NCBI GenBank assembly: GCA_964546125.1
Contig: CAZJIS010000088.1
Location: 1-5,613 of the forward strand
DNA length: 5,613 nt
Direction of reading: 5' to 3'
From: Phil1 sp964546125
Lineage (GTDB): Bacteria; Bacillota; Clostridia; Christensenellales; CAG-138
Positions 1 to 5,013 of the stretch are shown piece after piece (the stretch's first letter is position 1; each line of letters starts with the position of its first letter). Below the pieces are notes generated by a model. That model searched no databases, had not been told where the DNA came from, and saw only the letters and a list, made by a program, of their open reading frames with translations. A program made the translations under genes and the position numbers.

Positions 1-28
1 TCCTATATTTTAATTCCGCCGCCCGCGC

Positions 29-235
29 CTAGGCGAGGTATTCTTCGGGCACGCCGTCGAGCACCACGCGAAGCGCGGCGTTTCCCTCGGGCGTTTCGCG
101 CCGGAGGCCATAGTCGAGCAGCACCTTTGCGGCCGCGATGCGGTCGGCGTCCTTCTTGCTTTCGTCCGCGCAAATGGCGCGCAGGGCCTTCACGCCCTCC
201 AGCGCGCCGCGGCGGACCGATGAATCGAGTTTCAT
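29..235 (-). CDS. Small phage-like protein, possibly terminase small subunit-related (68 aa)
   Basis: A short complete gene: ATG at 233-235, TAG at 29-31, preceded on the minus strand by AGGAGG (about 241-247) with a 5-6 nt spacer, which makes it very likely to be translated. The product is charged and probably all-helical, with no signal peptide or membrane segment. Residues 29-45 (DADRIAAAKVLLDYGLR) resemble the 'x-R-x-x-A-A-x-x-L-L-D-x-G' helix found in small phage DNA-packaging or terminase-small-subunit-like proteins. The C-terminal 'ALRVVLDGVPEEYLA' is also like tails of such small phage proteins. This is recognition by pattern only; no enzymatic motif is visible. It lies downstream of the M23 gene on the same strand but behind a strong terminator, and a terminase/portal pair sits on the same strand about 3 kb away. 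It could equally be an unrelated small hypothetical protein. Confidence 0.72.
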   Translation of the reverse strand: MKLDSSVRRGALEGVKALRAICADESKKDADRIAAAKVLLDYGLRRETPEGNAALRVVLDGVPEEYLA

Positions 236-240
236 GCTTT

Positions 241-247
241 TCCTCCT
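241..247 (-). promoter_or_regulatory. Strong ribosome binding site of the 68-aa gene, next to a terminator
   Basis: Minus-strand AGGAGGA ends 5 nt before the ATG at 235. Only about 9 nt separate it from the T-run (257-264) of the upstream intrinsic terminator. There is no room for a promoter between terminator and RBS, so translation depends on transcripts that pass through or start before the hairpin. Confidence 0.8.
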
Positions 248-256
248 TTTATGCGC

Positions 257-284
257 AAAAAAAACCCCCGCCGCGGCGGGGGCC
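257..284 (-). terminator. Intrinsic terminator after the M23 peptidase gene
   Basis: Positions 265-282 form a perfect 18-nt palindrome (CCCCCGCCG/CGGCGGGGG), which can fold as a 7-bp all-GC stem with a CGCG loop. On the minus strand it is followed at once by eight Ts (257-264 read in reverse). This is a textbook rho-independent terminator for transcription coming from the M23 gene, whose stop is at 316. Its other face, read on the plus strand, lacks a T-run, so it works only leftward. Confidence 0.9.
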
Positions 285-315
285 GGTTGGTTGCCGTGCG
301 GTTGTTCCGTGCGCG

Positions 316-1038
316 TCAGCCGCCCTCGCGGACGAAGCGCACGTATTTTTCGGGGTCCACGCTCGCGCCGTCGCGGCGCAGTTCAAAGTGGACGTGGCTG
401 CGGTCCCCGCATTCGGATACCGCCGTGTCGCCGATGACGCCCACCACGTCGCCTGCATTGATCTTTGCCCCCTCGGATACAGGCGGGTCTTTGGCAAGGT
501 TTGCGTAAAGGGCGGCAAAGCCGCCGTCGCCCGAAACCTCCACGCAAATGCCGAGCATGTCGTCCTCATACACAGCCTCCACCGTGCCGCCGAACACTGC
601 GTAAACCTCGGCGCCCTTGGGGGAGGCGACGTCCACGCCGGCATGCGTCATCCACTGCCGAAGCGTGCGGGAATAGATGAGCTGATCGACCGCATAGCCC
701 CAAATAATTTCGCCGCGCACAGGCGGGGAGAGCAGCGGTTTTTGCGTATGCGCGGCCGTTGCGGGCGGCTGCGTAAAATCGGGTATGGGGGTGGGGGAAA
801 GCGTGGGCGTGGGCGCGGGGGATTTGAACAGCGAAATCTGCTCATCCTCCGACTTAACGACCGGGCCGCCGATATCGGGCGGCTCTTCCTCGGTCCCGCC
901 GGGGGGAATGAGCAGCGCCGCCGCAAGGCCCACCGCCGCGAGCACGACCATCGCCGCAACATAAATGCCCTTTGTGCGCAGGAACTTTGCCGCACCTAGC
1001 TTTGCGGCTGCGAAAAAGGAAATGAACCTTTGTTTCAT
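316..1038 (-). CDS. spoIIQ: SpoIIQ-like M23 family peptidase, membrane anchored (240 aa)
   Basis: Layout: a short basic cytoplasmic N-terminus; one membrane helix at about residues 24-44; a Pro/Ser/Thr-rich linker at about 45-105 (PAPTPTLSPTP); and an M23/LytM domain at about 110-235. Visible metal-site residues are H132 and D136 (HAGVD) and H217 in HVHFE, with H215 as the usual catalytic partner. The YxHL histidine of active LytM enzymes is N180 here (YANL). The 'YSRTLRQW' stretch before HAGVD, YANL and 'VDPEKYV' near the end match my memory of clostridial SpoIIQ. SpoIIQ is a forespore membrane protein that binds SpoIIIAH across the two membranes during engulfment and is normally a sigma-F target. 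The start at 1038 is chosen because GAGGTG lies 9 nt upstream; the longer frame to 1311 runs antisense into DUF1385. Family certain; the spoIIQ assignment is likely. Alternative: another membrane-anchored LytM factor. Confidence 0.87.
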   Translation of the reverse strand: MKQRFISFFAAAKLGAAKFLRTKGIYVAAMVVLAAVGLAAALLIPPGGTEEEPPDIGGPVVKSEDEQISLFKSPAPTPTLSPTPIPDFTQPPATAAHTQKPLLSPPVRGEIIWGYAVDQLIYSRTLRQWMTHAGVDVASPKGAEVYAVFGGTVEAVYEDDMLGICVEVSGDGGFAALYANLAKDPPVSEGAKINAGDVVGVIGDTAVSECGDRSHVHFELRRDGASVDPEKYVRFVREGG

Positions 1039-1125
1039 AAAAAGCATCACCTCGGCATGAGTATGCCCCGTCCGCGGTATTTTCAATCTTTTTTCACAAT
1101 GCCGCCATTGCGCGCGGAGCGGGTG

Positions 1126-1134
1126 TGGTATAAT
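1126..1134 (+). promoter_or_regulatory. Extended -10 promoter for DUF1385
   Basis: TGGTATAAT: a perfect TATAAT (1129-1134) with the TG dinucleotide one base upstream, typical of extended -10 sigma-A promoters. The best -35 candidate is only TTG at 1108-1110 with a short spacing, consistent with extended -10 promoters that tolerate a poor -35. The predicted start would be near 1141, giving a leader of about 22 nt before the ATG at 1163. It lies in the region shared with the divergent M23 gene. Confidence 0.7.
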
Positions 1135-1162
1135 GGCTTGATAATCCGAAAGGAATGAAACG

Positions 1163-2092
1163 ATGTCGAAAGTTTGCACCATCGGCGGCCAGGCCGTCAT
1201 GGAAGGCGTGATGATGAAATCCCCCGCGGGGCTGGCGCTTGCCGTGCGCAAACCTGGTGGGGAGATCGTCACGCAGTATACGCCGATGCGCTCGCGGGCG
1301 CAAAAGGGCACGTTCTATGGCTGGCCCGTCGTGCGCGGGGTTGTGGTGTTCATCGAATCCCTCAAAACCGGCATGGGCACGCTGACAGAGAGCGCGAAGC
1401 TCGCGGGCGAGGAAATCGACGAAGAACCCACGAAGTTTGAAAAATGGCTGAGCGAAAAGCTCGGCAAGTCGACCGAAAGCGTGATCATCGGCCTTGCGGT
1501 GGTGCTGGCGATCGTGCTCTCCATCGGCCTGTTCTTCGTGCTGCCGAACCTTGTAAGCACCCTGGTGTTCGGCAAAAGCGCGGTTGCGGGCCTTTGGAAA
1601 AGCCTTCTTGAAGGCTTCGTGCGCCTTGGCATCTTCGTGGGCTACATCCTCTTTTGCGCTTCTATTAAAGATGTGCGGCGCGTGTTCATGTACCACGGGG
1701 CGGAGCACAAGACCATCGCCTGTTATGAGGCGGAAGAGGAGCTCACCCCGGAAAACGCCATGAAGCACACGCGGCTGCACGCGCGCTGCGGCACGAATTA
1801 CCTTTTCCTCGTGATGGCGGTTTCCATCCTCTTTTTCGCGGCCATCGGGTGGAACGCCAACTTTTTTGCGCGCCTTGGGCTGCGCATCGTGTTTTTGCCG
1901 GTGGTGGCGGGCCTTTCCTATGAACTGCTGCGCGTCGCCGCGCGCTACGATAACTTCCTCACCCGCATCATCCGCGCGCCGGGGCTTGCCCTGCAGCGCA
2001 TCACAACCAAAGAGCCCACGCCCGATATGATCGAGGTCGCCATCCGCGCGTTCGATGCTGCGATGCAGCACATGGGCGGGGACGCCCCTTAA
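1163..2092 (+). CDS. yqhQ: DUF1385 / YqhQ family membrane protein (309 aa)
   Basis: The N-terminus carries the family signature IGGQAVMEGVMMKSP (residues 7-21). It is followed by a conserved soluble part, membrane helices at about 106-131 and 152-168, the motif YHGAEHK (177-183), HARCGTNYL (206-214), and two more hydrophobic segments at about 212-230 and 237-253. The invariant His, Glu and Cys residues (H178, E181, H182, H206, C209) suggest metal binding, and the family is often annotated as a predicted metal-dependent enzyme, but its function is not established. Length fits the usual 300 or so residues. The start is supported by AAAGGA 8 nt upstream and by the family motif beginning at residue 7. 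In many clostridia it lies beside rpmE, prmC and prfA; here no such partner is visible. No hairpin terminator is evident in the 120 nt after the stop. Confidence 0.93.
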   Translation: MSKVCTIGGQAVMEGVMMKSPAGLALAVRKPGGEIVTQYTPMRSRAQKGTFYGWPVVRGVVVFIESLKTGMGTLTESAKLAGEEIDEEPTKFEKWLSEKLGKSTESVIIGLAVVLAIVLSIGLFFVLPNLVSTLVFGKSAVAGLWKSLLEGFVRLGIFVGYILFCASIKDVRRVFMYHGAEHKTIACYEAEEELTPENAMKHTRLHARCGTNYLFLVMAVSILFFAAIGWNANFFARLGLRIVFLPVVAGLSYELLRVAARYDNFLTRIIRAPGLALQRITTKEPTPDMIEVAIRAFDAAMQHMGGDAP

Positions 2093-2211
2093 AAACAACC
2101 CGCAGCGGCGCATGCAACCTTTTCCATTGGCGCGGCGTTTAATCATCGCAGGACCGCGCGTGCATTTCATGTCGAAACTATGAATTTTATTAAAAAGCCG
2201 TAATAAAGTTA

Positions 2212-2240
2212 TTGACAGGATCGAAACAAGGTGTTATCAT
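2212..2240 (+). promoter_or_regulatory. Near-consensus sigma-A promoter with AT-rich upstream region
   Basis: TTGACA (2212-2217, perfect), a 17-bp spacer, and TATCAT (2235-2240, five of six). The 30 or so bases before the -35 (about 2178-2211) are strikingly A/T-rich in a GC-rich window (ATTTTATTAAAAAG, TAATAAAG), like an UP element. The predicted start is near 2245-2249. This should be one of the strongest promoters in the window and drives the surface protein gene. Confidence 0.9.
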
Positions 2241-2243
2241 CAA

Positions 2244-2344
2244 GGCGTGCTAAACGGGAAAGTACCCAACAATGAGGCAGAAATGCCGCATCCGGGGGAA
2301 ACCCCGGAAAAACACGCAAAATTAACTGAAAGGGGTTTTTTCAA
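2244..2344 (+). promoter_or_regulatory. Structured 5' leader of the surface protein gene (candidate RNA control element)
   Basis: Hairpins readable by eye: GGG/CCC (2256-2258 with 2265-2267); GGCA-GAAA-TGCC (2276-2287); and TCCGGGG-GAAA-CCCCGGA (2291-2308, 7 bp with a GNRA loop). A possible closing stem pairs GCGTG (2245-2249) with CACGC (2313-2317), though the predicted transcription start may clip its 5' strand. The Shine-Dalgarno AAAGGGG (2329-2335) and following Ts can instead pair with AAACCCC (2299-2305), an arrangement exclusive with the 2291-2308 hairpin. I do not recognise a known riboswitch class. It may only be an mRNA-stabilising leader. Confidence 0.5.
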
Positions 2345-3289
2345 ATGAAGAAACTGTTTGCACTCGTTCTGGTGCTCGCCATGGCTCTGGCCATTGCCGC
2401 GCCGGCCCTGGCCAGCGGCTGGGATCTCGAACCCGAGGAAGTTCCCGAAGTCAAAGGCATCACCGTTAAGCTGACCCCGCTCAAGCTGACCAAAACCACC
2501 GGCATCGGCGGCGGCTTCTACGAGACCCTCCCCGCGGCCTACCCGGTCGTTGCGGGCACGGAGCTCCACTTCTACGTTGAGATCGTNNNNNNNNNNNNNN
2601 NNNNNNNNNNNNNNNNNNNNNNNNNNNNNNNNNNNNNNNNNNNNNNNNNNNNNNNNNNNNNNNNNNNNNNNNNNNNNNNNNNNNNNAAGGCCCCCAAGGC
2701 CGTGGCGAGCATCGGCTACTACAACACCTGGACGTCCACCGATGTTGGCGGCGTGTTCGGGTGGGATAACGACGCCGACGGCGAGGACGAGTTCATCGTG
2801 ACCAAGACTGCCTTTGGTTTCAAAATCGAGAATCCGGATGGCGACTTCATCGAGTTCCCCGTTGATCACAGCACCGGCAAGATCAAGACCGACGGCGCGA
2901 ATGCGAAGGTTCGGATCAAGTATGGCGAGTACACCTACAACGTTGGCCGTACCGTGACGAATGATATCGCTTTCTGGAATGGAAATGACGTCACCTCGAC
3001 CGGCGATCTCTACAAGGAGATCAAGGCTGACTTTGACGCTTACTTCAAGGCCCTCGGTTTCGGCTATGAAGGCGCGAACTACATGACCACGAAGAACTTC
3101 GCCGATAAGTTCGGCACGATCGCGTACGATTCCTCTGAGTATGCCTGGGCCGCCGGCGCCGTGATCGTTGATCCCAACGCGCCCAAGCCCCCGCAGACCG
3201 GTGATGCCAGCACCGTGGCCGGCTTCGTGATGATCGCCCTCGCGCTCGTCGCCGCCGCCGCCGTGACCGTCAAGAAGGTCCGCGCGTAA
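2345..3289 (+). CDS. Secreted surface protein with C-terminal PPXTG sorting signal (interrupted by gap)
   Basis: Residues 1-23 are a classical signal peptide (MKK, a hydrophobic core, then APALA before Ser24). The C-terminus has PPQTGD (nominal residues 282-287), a hydrophobic stretch (about 293-308) and the basic tail KKVRA, i.e. a sortase signal. The first position is Pro instead of Leu, which fits the (S/P)PXTG motif described for Clostridioides difficile sortase B. So the protein is probably exported and linked to peptidoglycan. An Asp-rich loop DNDADGED (nominal 141-148) resembles the start of a calcium-binding EF-hand loop but lacks the final Glu. I recognise no enzymatic domain. A 100-N gap removes the middle; both flanks share one frame and each contributes one end of a coherent export/anchor design, so one gene is likely, but its true length is unknown. 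RBS AAAGGGG, 9-nt spacer. Confidence 0.85.
   Translation: MKKLFALVLVLAMALAIAAPALASGWDLEPEEVPEVKGITVKLTPLKLTKTTGIGGGFYETLPAAYPVVAGTELHFYVEIXXXXXXXXXXXXXXXXXXXXXXXXXXXXXXXXXXKAPKAVASIGYYNTWTSTDVGGVFGWDNDADGEDEFIVTKTAFGFKIENPDGDFIEFPVDHSTGKIKTDGANAKVRIKYGEYTYNVGRTVTNDIAFWNGNDVTSTGDLYKEIKADFDAYFKALGFGYEGANYMTTKNFADKFGTIAYDSSEYAWAAGAVIVDPNAPKPPQTGDASTVAGFVMIALALVAAAAVTVKKVRA
2587..2686. other. Assembly gap (100 Ns) inside the surface protein gene
   Basis: Exactly 100 Ns, the conventional placeholder for a gap of unknown size. Sequence before (valine codon begun at 2585) and after (AAG at 2687) happens to stay in the frame of the ATG at 2345, but the real gap length is unknown and residue numbers after it are nominal. 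Confidence 0.97.
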
Positions 3290-3305
3290 TTTAACAACAC
3301 AAAAT

Positions 3306-3364
3306 TCGGGTCATCCCGACCGGCACAGGACGGCCCCCGCCAACAGCGGGGGCCGTCCTCTTTC
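3306..3364 (+). terminator. Tandem-hairpin intrinsic terminator of the surface protein gene
   Basis: A first small hairpin, TCGGG-TCAT-CCCGA (3306-3319), is followed by a perfect 14-bp stem: 3327-3340 (AGGACGGCCCCCGC) with 3346-3359, loop CAACA. It is followed by a short T-rich tail (CTTTC, 3360-3364). It starts about 17 nt after the TAA at 3287-3289. The T-tail is weak but the stem is very stable. The minus-strand face has no good T-run, so it probably does not serve the convergent portal gene. Confidence 0.85.
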
Positions 3365-3391
3365 GCATGCGGACTCAATTCGCAGCGGGTT

Positions 3392-3433
3392 CTTAGGGCC
3401 AGTGGCCCTAAGCGGGGTTTGGGGCGGAGCCCC
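3392..3433. repeat. Double palindromic element overlapping the portal stop codon
   Basis: Two adjacent inverted repeats: CTTAGGGCC-AGT-GGCCCTAAG (3392-3412, 9-bp perfect arms) and GGGGC-GGA-GCCCC (3421-3433, 5-bp arms), joined by GGGGTTT. The style (short GC palindromes joined by an ACCCC/GGGGT linker) is that of dispersed intergenic palindromic repeats in GC-rich Firmicutes. Only one copy is in this window, so repetitiveness is inferred. It may double as the 3' end structure of the portal transcript, though no T-run follows on the minus strand. Confidence 0.65.
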
Positions 3434-4991
3434 GACGTCCCTCCATCCCCGCGTCTCCCCTCCCCGCGGCGCGCATGAGGTCCACGGCCTGCTGTTTGCC
3501 CTCGAACATCATCAATTCAAGCCCCACCTCGGGGGAGATCATGCGAAGCCGCACGAGGCTGATGATGGTTTCGTTGTGCGCGGCCACGGTAAAGCGGTTC
3601 TCGCGCTGCGCCTTCACGCTCACCGCAAACTCGATGGGCAGGCGGTTGTTGAGGGAGGAGACGGCGAACATGTCGCCGCCCGTGAACACGGCGGGCTTGC
3701 CGGTTTGGAGCATCACCCGGCGCGGCAGGGCGCAGAATTCGCGTTCGACCTCGATTTCAAGGCGCACGGCTTCCTCAAACGCGCCGTGGGCGATGCGCGA
3801 AACCATGCGTGCGCGCTTGCCGGAAGCTTCTTGCAAGGCGGCGATGGCGGCCGCGGCGGTCACGCCGCCGTAGGTCTGCCCGCGCGAGAAGTCCGTCGCG
3901 CCCGATTCTTCCTTGATGCCCTGCCGCACGGCGTTTGCGAAGCCCGCAACATAGGAGGGCAGCGGCGGTGTGGGGAACCATGTCACGCCGCCGAGGCTGT
4001 CGCCCCGGTGCACCTCCTTGGCCCAGTCGCGCAGGTCGTCCGCGTCAAAGCCCGAAGCTTCGGTGATGAGGAGCTTGTTGTGCGAGGCCATGAGGGCGTT
4101 TTTGAGCACGATCTGGTCCAGCTTGTCGGCGTAGCGCTGCTGGGTTTCAAACATGTCCGCAAAGCCGTAACCAAGGGCGGTTCCCTTGCGCGGGAAAAGC
4201 GGCGTCAGTATGAAGGGATAGCGCCCGTGCGCAAAGTAGCCCTCGGGCTTCAGGGCGCGGCTGTCCTCGAGAATTATGCCGCCCGCAAGCTTTGCCATAT
4301 GCACGCAAAAGCTCCGGGTTTGGGAGTCGTACGTCCGCTCCCAGCATTCTATGAGCAAAAGCTCTTCGCCCGTGCCGCGCGTGAGGTGGCGGTCGCGCCG
4401 GGGAACGACGGTCACCGGGTTGCCCCGCATGTTTTCAAACTGCGCCGGGTAGTGGGCGCGGAACCATTCGGCGGGGTAGGGCGCGAGCTTGAAAATCGCG
4501 CGGGAATCCTGAATGTCCGTGCACAGCGGGTCGAAAAGCACATTGTGCGCGTCCGCGTGGCGGATGAACGCCGCGCCGAGGCCGTTGTTCTCGCTTTCGT
4601 CGTAGCCCGTTTCCATCACCATGTAGCCGCTAACGAGCAGGTCGTGCAGCAACAGCGCGTATTCGCGCTCAAAGCGGCCGCGCCGGTGGTTTTCGGCGAT
4701 GAGGGAGGTCAGCGCCGCGGCGACGGCGTCGTTTGCGGCGTCGTCCGCCGTGACGACCGCCTCGGGCAACTGGTCCATCAGGTCCGCGCGTATGTTTTCG
4801 ACTGTCGATTGAATCACCGGCGTCACCGGGCGCGGCTCGTTGGGGTCTTTTGCGGGCACATCCTCCCAATGGCCGGCGCGGTAGAGGCGCTCGCATTGAT
4901 CGAGGCGCTCCCATTCGGCGGCATAGGCGGCGCGGTATTCGTCAAAAAGCGCATAAAGCCGGTCTGCCCGGGTCTGTTCTGCTTTGTTCAT
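3408..4991 (-). CDS. Phage portal protein, P22-like (527 aa)
   Basis: The portal forms the dodecameric ring through which phage DNA enters the capsid and on which the terminase docks. Recognised by overall pattern: N-terminal helices; 'PVTPVIQSTVENIRADL' (about 55-71); a central barrel-like region with 'HADAHNVLFDPLC' (145-157); 'GTALGYGFADMFETQQRYADK' split over 270-290, before a long helix; and 'GATDFSRGQTYGGVTAAAAI' (364-383), a stretch typical of P22-like portals in clostridial prophages. The start at 4991 has AGGAGG with an 8-nt spacer; the longer frame to 5186 overlaps the terminase gene and lacks an RBS. It begins 22 nt after the terminase stop, so the two are co-transcribed. The reading frame is intact. 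The last residues (about GSAPNPA) are encoded by a palindromic repeat, so the natural C-terminus may have been replaced. No phage gene follows. Confidence 0.85.
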   Translation of the reverse strand: MNKAEQTRADRLYALFDEYRAAYAAEWERLDQCERLYRAGHWEDVPAKDPNEPRPVTPVIQSTVENIRADLMDQLPEAVVTADDAANDAVAAALTSLIAENHRRGRFEREYALLLHDLLVSGYMVMETGYDESENNGLGAAFIRHADAHNVLFDPLCTDIQDSRAIFKLAPYPAEWFRAHYPAQFENMRGNPVTVVPRRDRHLTRGTGEELLLIECWERTYDSQTRSFCVHMAKLAGGIILEDSRALKPEGYFAHGRYPFILTPLFPRKGTALGYGFADMFETQQRYADKLDQIVLKNALMASHNKLLITEASGFDADDLRDWAKEVHRGDSLGGVTWFPTPPLPSYVAGFANAVRQGIKEESGATDFSRGQTYGGVTAAAAIAALQEASGKRARMVSRIAHGAFEEAVRLEIEVEREFCALPRRVMLQTGKPAVFTGGDMFAVSSLNNRLPIEFAVSVKAQRENRFTVAAHNETIISLVRLRMISPEVGLELMMFEGKQQAVDLMRAAGRGDAGMEGRRGSAPNPA

Positions 4992-5013
4992 GCAAATATC
5001 CTCCTTGGTTGAT

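Noticed and set aside
127..999. Plus-strand open frame (290 aa) opposite the M23 gene
   Set aside because: Crosses two minus-strand genes and a terminator, shadow composition, no RBS.
1039..1110. Sigma-F or sigma-E promoter for the spoIIQ-like gene
   Set aside because: Fragments such as GCATACTCAT and GAAAATAC resemble parts of sporulation promoters, but spacing and second elements do not fit either consensus.
1039..1311. N-terminal extension of the M23 frame up to 1311
   Set aside because: Would overlap the DUF1385 start antisense; the good RBS and the typical short N-terminus plus membrane helix support the start at 1038.
1094..2170. Long minus-strand open frame (358 aa) opposite DUF1385
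   Set aside because: Antisense shadow of a gene with clear family motifs; His/Arg-rich composition typical of GC-rich shadow frames, no good RBS.
2093..2177. Terminator after DUF1385
   Set aside because: No inverted repeat followed by Ts could be found in this stretch.
2299..2341. Intrinsic terminator (attenuator) formed by AAACCCC and GGGGTTTTTT
   Set aside because: The stem would have only four GC pairs and a loop of about 26 nt, and the local 2291-2308 hairpin is stronger; Shine-Dalgarno pairing is the more plausible role.
2240..2869. Minus-strand open frame across the N gap
   Set aside because: Runs through unknown bases and antisense to a gene with signal peptide and strong promoter.
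3402..5012. Long plus-strand open frame (536 aa) opposite the portal gene
   Set aside because: Shadow of the portal coding strand; low-complexity Arg/His/Gly composition and no recognisable domain.
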